DNA of 52,504 nt. Source: Sphingobacteriaceae bacterium. Its GTDB lineage: Bacteria > Bacteroidota > Bacteroidia > Sphingobacteriales > Sphingobacteriaceae. The translations under genes were made by a program, and so were the position numbers. The notes below the pieces were generated by a model. It saw nothing but the letters and a program-made list of their open reading frames with translations. It searched no databases and was not told where the DNA came from. Location: the NCBI GenBank assembly GCA_947479815.1, contig CANKAT010000013.1, positions 1-52,504 of the forward strand, read 5' to 3'. Positions 16,242-24,249 of the stretch are shown here, piece after piece; position 1 is the first letter of the stretch; each line of letters opens with the position of its first letter.

Positions 16242-17621
16242 ATGTTAGAATCAATAAAGAAAATATTTTCAGGCTCTGATGAAGAAACAACGGTTAACTC
16301 TACGGTTAAACCGGATATTTCAAGAGAAAAATCAGCAGAATTATATGAAATATCAAAGACCTATTTTCCTGGGGGAGTAAATTCGCCTGTCAGGGCTTTT
16401 AAGTCTGTGCATGGTACTCCCTTATTTATTCAAAAAGGTGATGGCTGTTTTATATGGGATGCTGATGGCAATCAGTTTATTGATTTCTGTGCTTCCTGGG
16501 GGCCATTGATTCTTGGACATAACCATGCAGCTGTTCGTGAAAAGGTAATCGAGGTCATGCAGAACGGCATGAGCTTTGGTGCACCTACTGCTCTTGAAAA
16601 TCAACTTGCAGAACTCATTCTTAAAAATAATAAGTACATCCGTAAACTTCGATTTACCAGTTCGGGAACCGAAGCGGTGATGTCGGCAGTACGTTTAGCA
16701 CGCGGCTATACTAAACGCGATAAAATTATCAAATTCGAAGGTTGTTATCATGGCCACCTTGACTCTTTATTAGTTAAAGCAGGCTCAGGCTTAGTAACTT
16801 TTGGTGAGACTTCATCTGCAGGAATACCAAGATCAATTGCCGAAGAAACCATTGTTATTCCCTTGAATAATATACAGGCTGTAGAAGAAGCGTTTGAGCA
16901 ATTTAGCGATCAGGTAGCGGCGGTAATTATTGAGCCAATTCCAGCCAATAACGGACTTTTACTTCAAACCCAAGAATTTCTTGAATTTCTTCGCAGAATC
17001 TGTACAAAGAATAAGTCGCTTCTGATCTTTGATGAAGTGATTTCCGGATTTAGAGTTGGTTTTGAAGGTGCAGCGGGATATTATACTATTGAGCCTGATA
17101 TTATTACCTATGGAAAAATCATTGGTGGTGGTTTGCCTGTAGGGATGTATGGCGCATCAGAAGAGATCATGGGGATGATATCTCCAGATGGTCCGGTTTA
17201 TCAGGCAGGAACTTTATCAGGCAATCCGGTTGCGATGGCTGCAGGAATTGCCCAGTTGACAGAGCTGTCAAAATCTAATTTTTATAAAGATCTGAATAAT
17301 AAGACTTCTGAATTTACAGAATCTATCCAGCGTTACGCAACAGCCAATAATTATAAGTTTAAAGTATTTACCATTGGTTCTATTTTTTGGTTTGCCTTTA
17401 CAGATCGTGAAAGCATCAGTACTGCTGATGATATCGAGGCAACCAGTATGGAAAAATTCAAGATCATGCATCGTGAATTATTAAATAGAGGGATTTATCT
17501 TGGTCCATCAGGATATGAAGTTGGTTTTGTTTCTTCAGCACATTCTAAGATTGAACTTGAAAAAGCAAAGCGAGCTATTTTTGAGAGTTTAGATATCGTA
17601 TTTAGAGGTTCCCATTCATGA
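16242..17621 (+). CDS. hemL: Glutamate-1-semialdehyde 2,1-aminomutase
   Basis: HemL is the PLP enzyme that turns glutamate-1-semialdehyde into 5-aminolevulinate. Landmarks are YFPGGVNSPVRAF near residue 45, the cofactor phosphate region SSGTEAVMSAVRLARG, FDEVISGFRVG (Asp that contacts the PLP ring nitrogen) and the Schiff-base Lys292 in TYGKIIGGGLPVG. At 459 residues it is about 25-30 longer than the usual enzyme because of an N-terminal extension (MLESIKKIFSGSDEET). A later start is possible but the first ATG follows the array directly. The last four bases overlap the histidine kinase gene (ATGA), so hemL and the kinase are probably translationally coupled. Confidence 0.95.
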   Translation: MLESIKKIFSGSDEETTVNSTVKPDISREKSAELYEISKTYFPGGVNSPVRAFKSVHGTPLFIQKGDGCFIWDADGNQFIDFCASWGPLILGHNHAAVREKVIEVMQNGMSFGAPTALENQLAELILKNNKYIRKLRFTSSGTEAVMSAVRLARGYTKRDKIIKFEGCYHGHLDSLLVKAGSGLVTFGETSSAGIPRSIAEETIVIPLNNIQAVEEAFEQFSDQVAAVIIEPIPANNGLLLQTQEFLEFLRRICTKNKSLLIFDEVISGFRVGFEGAAGYYTIEPDIITYGKIIGGGLPVGMYGASEEIMGMISPDGPVYQAGTLSGNPVAMAAGIAQLTELSKSNFYKDLNNKTSEFTESIQRYATANNYKFKVFTIGSIFWFAFTDRESISTADDIEATSMEKFKIMHRELLNRGIYLGPSGYEVGFVSSAHSKIELEKAKRAIFESLDIVFRGSHS

Positions 17622-18493
17622 GAAGGCCGCTCCTAATATTTTATAGTCTGATCATTTACACTGTGCTCCAGGTAATTTGGTGGGGCAGGCTATTGCTCGC
17701 CGCAAAGCCAGATAGTTTAGCCATGATTTTGGGAGAAAGTGCTGTATTTATTTTCATTTTTATTGTCGGGGTTTATTACATGCACAAGGCTATTAAAGGT
17801 GAAAGGAAATTACATAGACAACAGAAAAATTTTTTACTTTCTGTAACACATGAGTTGAAATCGCCTCTGGCATCCATAAAATTATATTTAGAGACCATTC
17901 TAAAAAGAGATCTTGATCAAGCACAGCAGAATTCATTTTTGAAAAATTCATTAAAGGATATTGAGCGACTTGATGATCTGGTTGAGAACATGCTCATCGC
18001 TACTAAGATTGAAAATCAGTCGTACACTTTTCCAAAGGAGCAGTTTAATTTTTCGCAGCTCGTCAATTCAGTTGCCGAACGGCTTCAGTTACATACTTGT
18101 AATTCGGAAGTCATCAAAGCATCTGTTCAACCCTTTATTTTTCTCAATGGGGATAAATTTGCTTTAACCTCAGTAGTTACAAACCTGATCGAAAATGCTG
18201 TAAAATACTCTCCACCATGCGAAGAAGTTAAGGTAAGTCTGAAGCAAAAAGGTGATCAGATTTACTTTATTGTTGCTGATTTAGGTATAGGCATTAATGA
18301 TCAGGAAAAATCACGTATTTTTGAAAAGTTTTATAGAGTTGGGAGTGAAGAGACACGAAAAACTAAAGGAACAGGTTTAGGTTTGTTCATAGTAAAGCAA
18401 GTTCTTGATAAGCATCAGGCTCTTATAAAAGTTAGAAACAACAATCCTTCGGGAACTATTTTCGAAGTAATATTCAACGCAAATGCCAATTAA
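17618..18493 (+). CDS. Membrane sensor histidine kinase embedded in the haem operon
   Basis: The 291-residue protein has two membrane helices (about residues 5-27 and 36-55) joined by only some ten residues, so there is almost no periplasmic sensor part and no HAMP or PAS domain. The HisKA box SVTHELKSPLASIKLYLE carries His78. The ATPase domain shows the N box NLIENAVKYSPP (Asn193), G1 DLGIGI (221-226), the F box IFEKFYRV and G2 GTGLGL (251-256), so it should be active. The stimulus could be inside the membrane or come from a partner. It overlaps hemL by 4 bases and the response regulator gene by 11 bases. Confidence 0.92.
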   Translation: MRRPLLIFYSLIIYTVLQVIWWGRLLLAAKPDSLAMILGESAVFIFIFIVGVYYMHKAIKGERKLHRQQKNFLLSVTHELKSPLASIKLYLETILKRDLDQAQQNSFLKNSLKDIERLDDLVENMLIATKIENQSYTFPKEQFNFSQLVNSVAERLQLHTCNSEVIKASVQPFIFLNGDKFALTSVVTNLIENAVKYSPPCEEVKVSLKQKGDQIYFIVADLGIGINDQEKSRIFEKFYRVGSEETRKTKGTGLGLFIVKQVLDKHQALIKVRNNNPSGTIFEVIFNANAN

Positions 18494-19187
18494 ACAAAGA
18501 ATTCTCCTGGTAGAAGATGAAGAGCATCTTTTGGAAGCTATCAAATTAAATCTGGAAATGGAAGGATACAAAGTATCAACCGCAACGGATGGAAAAAAAG
18601 CATTAAAAATTTTCAAAGAAGAGCGCTTTAATCTAGTGATTCTTGACGTGATGTTGCCCGAGATTGATGGATTTCAGGTGGCAGAAACCATAAGACTTGA
18701 AAATTCAGAAGTTCCTATCATGTTTTTGACTGCCAAAAACACGAGTGAAGACCGTGTGATGGGTTTGAAAAAAGGCGCTGATGATTACCTGGTGAAGCCG
18801 TTTAATTTGGAAGAATTGATTTTAAGGGTTGCAAATCTTGTTCGTCGAAGCTTAAAAGGAGATGAATTGAAGGAATTGAATTCTTATAAGATTGGCGATA
18901 AAACGATCTATTTTAACTCATTTGAATTAAAAAGTGATGACGGAACGATCACGCCGCTAACCAAGAAAGAGACCATGTTATTAAAACTTTTGATCGAGCG
19001 TCGTAATGATGCAGTTTCAAGAGAGCAAATTCTTGAAACGGTTTGGAATTATGACGTTTATCCATCAACAAGGACTATTGATAATTTTATTCTGACATTC
19101 CGGAAATATTTTGAGCCTGATCAGAAAAATCCGACTTATTTTCATTCAATCCGTGGGGTTGGATATAAATTTATAGATAATAACTAA
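18483..19187 (+). CDS. OmpR/PhoB-family response regulator
   Basis: This is the DNA-binding partner of the kinase just upstream. The receiver domain (residues 1 to about 120) has acidic Glu11/Asp12, phosphoacceptor Asp55 (LVILDVMLPEIDG), Thr83 and Lys105 (DYLVKPF). A winged-helix Trans_reg_C domain follows to residue 234, with LTKKETMLLKLLIERRNDAVSREQI and the recognition-helix area STRTIDNFILTFRKYF. The length is typical. Its target is not shown by the sequence; overlap with the kinase gene and position between hemL and hemE suggest haem genes as candidates. Confidence 0.93.
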   Translation: MPIKQRILLVEDEEHLLEAIKLNLEMEGYKVSTATDGKKALKIFKEERFNLVILDVMLPEIDGFQVAETIRLENSEVPIMFLTAKNTSEDRVMGLKKGADDYLVKPFNLEELILRVANLVRRSLKGDELKELNSYKIGDKTIYFNSFELKSDDGTITPLTKKETMLLKLLIERRNDAVSREQILETVWNYDVYPSTRTIDNFILTFRKYFEPDQKNPTYFHSIRGVGYKFIDNN

Positions 19188-19190
19188 AAA

Positions 19191-19706
19191 ATGTTTACTA
19201 AAAAGGCCCGCCTTTGGGTTATTGGAATTGCAATACTTTTGCTTGGCTGGACTATCATTCAGCAGGTTTATGAAATATCAGGAGTTATCCTTATCGGTAT
19301 AGGCCTATTGATTTGGGGCTATTTTCGCGAAGGAACTGTGGTTATGGCAGCTAGAGCATTCCATGCTAAAAACTACGATGAAGCTGAGGAGCTTCTTAAG
19401 GAGATTGAAGACCCTGATCGTTTGGGTAAACATAGGCGAGGTTTCTATGAGTTTATTTATGGGAATTTGGAACTTCACAGGCACAATTACGATGAAGCTG
19501 AAAAGCATTTCCAAATTGCCAGTAAATTTCCGTTACGAAATCAGAATGATAAAGCTATAGTTCTGGTACATTTGGCAAACATTAACCTACGTAAAAAAGA
19601 TGTTGAACGTGCCAGAGCATATGTTGAAATGGCAAAAACATTTAAAATATCGTTGAGAGTAAAAGATATTATAGAAAAGATCGAATCTGAAATTAAAAAA
19701 GCATAG
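19191..19706 (+). CDS. Small membrane-anchored TPR-like protein
   Basis: The 171-residue product has two N-terminal hydrophobic helices (about residues 7-25 and 29-46, GIAILLLGWTIIQQVY and GVILIGIGLLIWGYF) followed by three helical hairpins that look like tetratricopeptide repeats (AARAFHAKNYDEAEELLKE; GNLELHRHNYDEAEKHFQI; ANINLRKKDVERARAYVEM). TPRs bind proteins, so this may scaffold the kinase, regulator or haem enzymes at the membrane; this is inference. It starts 3 bases after the regulator gene and shares one base with hemE (TAGTG), so it is part of the same transcript. Confidence 0.78.
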   Translation: MFTKKARLWVIGIAILLLGWTIIQQVYEISGVILIGIGLLIWGYFREGTVVMAARAFHAKNYDEAEELLKEIEDPDRLGKHRRGFYEFIYGNLELHRHNYDEAEKHFQIASKFPLRNQNDKAIVLVHLANINLRKKDVERARAYVEMAKTFKISLRVKDIIEKIESEIKKA

Positions 19707-20746
19707 TGAGCGAGAATAACATACAAAACAGCCTGTTTTTAAGGGCTGCATTTTCAAAAAGCACAGAGCGGCCTCCGGTATGGATGATGCGCCAAGCCGG
19801 CCGGTTCATGCCCGAGTACTGGGAGATAAAAAATAAATACACCTTTCTGGAGATGTGTAAAACCCCTGAGATCGCAGCAGATGTGACCATGCTTCCGGTC
19901 AATTTATTGGGTATTGATGCAGCAATTCTATTTTCAGATATTCTTGTCACCGCAGAAGCAATGGGCGGCGATCTGAGTTTTACTCAGGGTGTAGGTCCAA
20001 AGTTTGCAAACCCGGTACGTAACCAGGCAGATGTAGATAAATTGCTTACAGAAGTAGATGATAAACTTCAATATGTTGCAGATGCAATTAAGGTAATTCA
20101 GCAACGTTTAAATGGGAGTATTCCGCTGATCGGTTTTGCAGGTGCACCCTTTACGGTGATGAGTTACCTAGTAGAAGGAGGATCATCTAAAGATTTTAAA
20201 CTGACCAAACTTCTTATCCATAACCATCCTGATCTAGCTCATCAATTGCTTGCAAAGATCGCAAAGGTTACTGTTGATTATTTAAATCTTCAGATCAATG
20301 CCGGTGTTAATGCGCTTCAGCTATTTGATAGCTGGGCTCTTGCTTTGTCATGGGATGATTATAAAGAATTCTCTCATAATTATAACACGGAGATCATTTC
20401 AAAACTGAACAGAAAGGATATTCCAATTATTTCCTTTTGTAAAGGCAGCTCGGTTTTTGCACCACTGATGGCCGAATCAAAGCCTGATGTGATTTCAGTT
20501 GACTGGAATGCCGATCTTCTGGATATTAAAAAGAAACTTCCGGTAGGAATTGCTGTTCAGGGTAACCTAGATCCACATATTCTTTATGCAGATAAGAAAG
20601 TAATTAAGGAAAGAATACATCGCTTATTTGAACGGATGCGCGGAGAAGATGGTTTCATCTTTAATCTGGGTCATGGTATTATGCCGGATATCCCATTTGA
20701 TCATGTTAAATATGCTGTTGAACTGATTAAGGATTTTAGATATTAG
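19706..20746 (+). CDS. hemE: Uroporphyrinogen decarboxylase
   Basis: HemE removes four carboxyl groups from uroporphyrinogen III to give coproporphyrinogen III. The N-terminal PPVWMMRQAGRFMPEYWEIK contains the substrate-binding arginines, the conserved Asp lies in LFSDILVTAEAMG, and GFAGAPFTVMSYLVEGGSSKDF and NLGHGIMPD are family hallmarks. The length of 346 residues is usual. The start is GTG, whose G is also the last base of the TPR gene's TAG stop; translation from it gives SENNIQNSLFLRA, the expected leader. A perfect palindrome begins two bases after its stop. Confidence 0.95.
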   Translation: MSENNIQNSLFLRAAFSKSTERPPVWMMRQAGRFMPEYWEIKNKYTFLEMCKTPEIAADVTMLPVNLLGIDAAILFSDILVTAEAMGGDLSFTQGVGPKFANPVRNQADVDKLLTEVDDKLQYVADAIKVIQQRLNGSIPLIGFAGAPFTVMSYLVEGGSSKDFKLTKLLIHNHPDLAHQLLAKIAKVTVDYLNLQINAGVNALQLFDSWALALSWDDYKEFSHNYNTEIISKLNRKDIPIISFCKGSSVFAPLMAESKPDVISVDWNADLLDIKKKLPVGIAVQGNLDPHILYADKKVIKERIHRLFERMRGEDGFIFNLGHGIMPDIPFDHVKYAVELIKDFRY

Positions 20747-20862
20747 GACCCGATAGCTATCGGGTGAGGTAGGAGGACTGAGGTCTGAGGACTGAGGTCT
20801 GAAGACTGAGGTATGAAGACTGAGGTATGAAGACCCGATAGCTATCGGGTGAGGACTGATGT
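20747..20862 (+). repeat. Heptamer array bounded by two copies of a perfect palindrome
   Basis: CCCGATAGCTATCGGG, its own reverse complement, lies at 20749-20764 and again at 20834-20849, each with the same flanks (GA before, TGAGG after). Between them is a 7-base array of GAGGACT, GAGGTCT, GAAGACT and GAGGTAT words, reading TGA at nearly every unit. The block starts directly after the hemE stop. A relative of the palindrome occurs at 27271-27286 and a degenerate one at 15999-16013, both beside other 7-base arrays. Confidence 0.9.
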
Positions 20863-20933
20863 AATGGTACTATAACACTACTAAGGAGTAATAAGGATTT
20901 TATTTTATGTATTGTATTGTTAATGAATTAACT

Positions 20934-20984
20934 TTTAACTTTTAGCTTTCAACTTTCAGCTTTTAGCTTTCAACTTTCACCTTT
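20934..20984 (+). repeat. Heptamer array abutting the hemJ start
   Basis: Seven-base units AACTTTT, AGCTTTC, AACTTTC and AGCTTTT follow each other and end at the base before the hemJ ATG. The coding strand is pyrimidine-rich with very few G, like the array before hemL. The hemE stop is 187 bases upstream; the space between also holds the palindrome-bounded array. Confidence 0.85.
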
Positions 20985-21524
20985 ATGCTATATCTGTATC
21001 TCAAGGCCATTCATATCATATTTGTTGTAAGCTGGATGGCCGGGTTGTTTTATATCGTTCGTTTGTTTATCTATCATGTAGAGGCTAATGATCGTACTGA
21101 TTCAGAGAGAATTACGCTACAAAGGCAGTTTGAGATTATGCAGCATAAGCTCTGGTATATAATCACAACCCCCGCTATGGCCATTTCTGTCTTGGCTGGT
21201 ATTGCGATGATCTGGGTAAATCCAGTTTTGTTAAGTATGAACTGGATGCTGGTAAAACTAGCCTTTGTACTTGGATTATTGGTCTATCATTTTCTGTGTC
21301 AGAACATTATGAACAAGCTAAAACAGGGTATATTTACATGGTCATCTACTCAGTTAAGGCTTTGGAATGAACTGGCTACAATTTTTTTGGTCGCCATCGT
21401 GTTTACAGTAATCCTTAAAAGTGCAGTTGATTGGATCTATGGCTTAACAGGCCTCGTGATATTTAGTGCGGTAATCATGTCAGCGGTTAAGATTTATAAG
21501 TATTATCGTTTAAAAGGAAAATAA
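20985..21524 (+). CDS. hemJ: HemJ-type protoporphyrinogen IX oxidase (CopD/DUF420-like membrane protein)
   Basis: HemJ oxidises protoporphyrinogen IX to protoporphyrin IX in bacteria that lack HemG and HemY. The 179-residue protein has four to five membrane helices. The first begins YLYLKAIHIIFVVSWMAGLFYIVR, cut here: LKAIHIIFVVSWMAG carries His10, and LFYIVRLFIYH the conserved Arg and His; TLQRQFEIMQHKLWYIITTP and LVKLAFVLGLLVYHF match family positions. Position after hemE supports the call. The reaction is inferred from family membership. It is the last recognisable haem gene in the run; coproporphyrinogen oxidase and ferrochelatase are not in the window. Confidence 0.85.
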   Translation: MLYLYLKAIHIIFVVSWMAGLFYIVRLFIYHVEANDRTDSERITLQRQFEIMQHKLWYIITTPAMAISVLAGIAMIWVNPVLLSMNWMLVKLAFVLGLLVYHFLCQNIMNKLKQGIFTWSSTQLRLWNELATIFLVAIVFTVILKSAVDWIYGLTGLVIFSAVIMSAVKIYKYYRLKGK

Positions 21525-21604
21525 TATTACAAACTGGATACAAGATATTCCTGATCAAATCATCATTTAAACCTGAGATCAGCATGAATTGCTGATAATT
21601 TTCA

Positions 21605-22744
21605 ATGAAGAAATACTTTATTTTTTTAGGCTGCCTAAGTATATTTTATACTTCTTTTGCTCAGATATCTACTGATAGTTTAGAATATCGAATTCGCCCT
21701 GATAGTCTTAAAACCGGCGAACTTCAATTCAGTGTACAGAGTTTCAACTTTATGCGAAACTATGAGTACTTCAATAAAATTCAAGACGGTTATACCCTTT
21801 TCGGAACGCAGTTGGAGCCCCAACTAGTTTATTATGCTCATCCTAGACTTGCAGTAATAGCTGGCGTTCACTTGCAAAAAGATTTCGGGGATAAAGGCTT
21901 TTACAGAACGCTTCCCCTTTTCAGTGTTAAATATCAAAATGGGAATACCACTTTGATTAATGGTGTTTTAGAAGGTAATATCCATCATCGTATGGCTGAG
22001 CCACTATTTGATTTTGAAAAAAGAATCACTGAACCTGTAGAATATGGCACACAGTTTATCCTTAAAAACAATTCACTTTTCCTAGATGCATTTATTAATT
22101 GGAAACGGATGATTTATAAGCCCTCTCCTGTGCAGGAGCAGATTTTGGGTGGACTTTCAGCATATTTCACACTAATTAAGAATTCAAAGATCGATCTTTC
22201 TATTCCTGTTCAATTAACAGTTTTTCATCAGGGAGGACAAATTGATATTAACCCTGAACCTTTGCAAACCCTGGTTAATACGGCTTTGGGTTTTAAATTA
22301 AAGATTCCCTTATCGGGGTTTGTGAATTCTATAAGAACGGAAAACTATGTGATGGGCTTCAATGATTTTTCATTTACAGATGTACAGGCTTTTTCTAAAG
22401 GTCGCGGATGGTATCTTAATACTGGGATTGATACGCATTATGGTTCATTGATGGGAACTTATTGGAATGGAATGTCATTTATTTCTTCTAACGGAATGCC
22501 TTTATATCAAAGTGTATCGCAACATATTAACTACCCAGGTTATACTGAAAAGAACAGAAAATTGATTATGCTTCGTTATTCTTATCAGAAGCAACTTATT
22601 CCAAATCTTTATCTTGACTTTCGATTCGAACCTTATATGGATTTGGGAAGACCAGCAGGCACCAGAAAAATAGAATTTTCAAATTCCTCTTTTTTGGTTT
22701 ACAAACAGTCTTTCAAACTTCTCAAGCCTAAAACAGATCGATAG
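21605..22744 (+). CDS. Secreted, probably outer-membrane, protein of unknown function
   Basis: I do not recognise a family. The 379-residue product starts with a Sec signal peptide (KKYFIFLGCLSIFYTSFAQ, cleavage after about residue 19). The rest has many alternating, aromatic-rich beta strands (for example LEPQLVYYAHPRLAVIAGVH, LIMLRYSYQKQLIPNLYLDF) that suggest an outer-membrane beta barrel with a final Phe-containing strand (SFLVYKQSFKLL). It lies 80 bases after hemJ on the same strand without a visible terminator, so it may be read through, but nothing ties it to haem. Confidence 0.72.
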   Translation: MKKYFIFLGCLSIFYTSFAQISTDSLEYRIRPDSLKTGELQFSVQSFNFMRNYEYFNKIQDGYTLFGTQLEPQLVYYAHPRLAVIAGVHLQKDFGDKGFYRTLPLFSVKYQNGNTTLINGVLEGNIHHRMAEPLFDFEKRITEPVEYGTQFILKNNSLFLDAFINWKRMIYKPSPVQEQILGGLSAYFTLIKNSKIDLSIPVQLTVFHQGGQIDINPEPLQTLVNTALGFKLKIPLSGFVNSIRTENYVMGFNDFSFTDVQAFSKGRGWYLNTGIDTHYGSLMGTYWNGMSFISSNGMPLYQSVSQHINYPGYTEKNRKLIMLRYSYQKQLIPNLYLDFRFEPYMDLGRPAGTRKIEFSNSSFLVYKQSFKLLKPKTDR

Positions 22745-22904
22745 CAGTAGGGGCTAAAGCTGAAGGTATAGCCTGAACAAATAGCATGGGTCTTTGATGA
22801 TCAGCAATCAAGTCAAGCCTGTAAAATCAAGCCTCTAGTATTCAGATTTATTTTCCAAAGCGTGCAACTAAATGATAGTGTTTAGCATCTTACTATTAAA
22901 GCAT

Positions 22905-23474
22905 ATGAATTTGGATCATTCCTATACGATAGATAGTTTGCTTGAGGGATGCAGAAGGGGTGATAGGAAAGCTCAGGAAAGCCTATATAAAATTTTGGCA
23001 TCTCGTATGATGGGAATCTGTATGCGTTATTCAAAAGATACTTTTGAAGCCGAAGATGTATTACAAATGGGTTTTGTCAAGGTCTTTCAAAAAATATCTG
23101 ATTTTAGAGGTGAAGGATCTTTTGAAGGATGGATCAGGCGGATCATGGTGAATACAGCCATTGAATCCTATCGAAAGAATCTCAGAAATTTAAATTTGGT
23201 AGATATTGATGAGGTTTATGATCAGCCTCAAAATACATTTGATATGAGCGGGCTCGAGTTAAAGGATCTGCTTAAGCTCGTTCAGCAATTACCTAATGGT
23301 TATCGTCTGGTCTTTAACTTGTATGTAATAGAGGGCTATTCGCATAAAGAAATAGCCAAACAGCTGGGTATCACTGAAGGGGCATCTAAGTCGCAATTAT
23401 CAAGAGCTAGAGCTATATTAAAGGAAAAAATAATTAAAATGGAGGGCTTAAATTATGCATCCCATATCGGATAA
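22905..23474 (+). CDS. RNA polymerase ECF-type sigma factor
   Basis: The protein has sigma region 2 (LYKILASRMMGICMRYSKDT, then AEDVLQMGFVKVFQKISDF and FEGWIRRIMVNTAIESYRK) and sigma region 4 (LPNGYRLVFNLYVIEGYSHK, then EIAKQLGITEGASKSQLSRA). I chose the ATG at 22905 (NLDHSYTID), giving 189 residues; an ATG at 22872 in frame adds eleven hydrophobic residues not seen in the family. Its last 20 bases overlap the next gene, a membrane protein, which is the usual arrangement of a sigma factor with its regulator in Bacteroidota. Confidence 0.9.
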   Translation: MNLDHSYTIDSLLEGCRRGDRKAQESLYKILASRMMGICMRYSKDTFEAEDVLQMGFVKVFQKISDFRGEGSFEGWIRRIMVNTAIESYRKNLRNLNLVDIDEVYDQPQNTFDMSGLELKDLLKLVQQLPNGYRLVFNLYVIEGYSHKEIAKQLGITEGASKSQLSRARAILKEKIIKMEGLNYASHIG

Positions 23475-24237
23475 AGACCTAGATCAATTATTTCAGCAAC
23501 GTTTTGTAAATCTTGAACTAGAACCTTCAAATGAGGTATGGGGAAAGATTTCCAGTACATTGGATAACAAGGTATCTGGCAAGCAATCATTTGCAACTTT
23601 CTGGATGGCTGCTGCAAGTGTTATTATGGTAACCTCTGCAGTTCTATGGTTTACCAGGCCAATAGGAATAATAAAACTTCAAAAAAGTCCAGAAATGGCT
23701 AAAGAAAAAGTTGAAGTTCTACTTCCCCAACTAAAAAAAGAGTCCATCACTGAACCTGTTCATGAAGAACCAATTCTTGCTGAGCTTAAGCCCGGACTTA
23801 CAGAATTTGCAAATGAGAAACCAGCCGGAAGTGATTTTAAATTACTCACTGAAATTTCAACAGCAAGGCCTGAGTTGGAGCCTGCTACAGAGCAAGCACC
23901 GATTGTGATTGCTTCAGCTATTGTTAAAAAACCAATTGCTACGTTAATTAAGCAATCAGTTAAAGTCCCTGAAAGATATTCCGGTGATCAGTCGCTACTA
24001 GATGTTACCCAGGTAGATATGATTGCTAAAGTGGATGTGCCTGAAGAGCATAAATTAGATGAAGAACGTGTTCATAACGGAAATAAGAAAATTAGGAGTA
24101 TAGCTGGCTTGGTGAATTTTGTAATTGCCAAGGTTGATAAGCGAGAAGATAAATTGATAGAGTTTAAAGATGGTGTTGAAGGCTCTGAGGTATCCGGAAT
24201 TAATTTAGGATTGTTTAAAATAAAAAGCAGAAAATAG
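23455..24237 (+). CDS. Single-pass membrane protein, putative anti-sigma partner
   Basis: The 260-residue product starts with a short cytoplasmic part (DKDLDQLFQQRFVNLELEPS, then NEVWGKISSTLD) that matches the N-terminus of proteins encoded after Bacteroidota sigma factors. A membrane helix lies near residues 48-66 (FWMAAASVIMVTSAVLWF). The outer ~190 residues are rich in Glu, Lys, Pro and Val and look poorly ordered. No zinc-binding anti-sigma motif (HxxxCxxC) is visible, so the anti-sigma role rests on gene order and on the 20-base overlap with the sigma gene. Confidence 0.65.
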   Translation: MHPISDKDLDQLFQQRFVNLELEPSNEVWGKISSTLDNKVSGKQSFATFWMAAASVIMVTSAVLWFTRPIGIIKLQKSPEMAKEKVEVLLPQLKKESITEPVHEEPILAELKPGLTEFANEKPAGSDFKLLTEISTARPELEPATEQAPIVIASAIVKKPIATLIKQSVKVPERYSGDQSLLDVTQVDMIAKVDVPEEHKLDEERVHNGNKKIRSIAGLVNFVIAKVDKREDKLIEFKDGVEGSEVSGINLGLFKIKSRK

Positions 24238-24249
24238 AATATTAAATAA

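Noticed and set aside
20749-20764. Palindrome as the hemE terminator
   Set aside because: The stem has almost no loop and no T-run follows; repeated copies occur in other settings.
22872-22904. Longer start for the sigma factor
   Set aside because: The extra segment is hydrophobic and not part of the sigma-70 region 2 family; ATG at 22905 is better.
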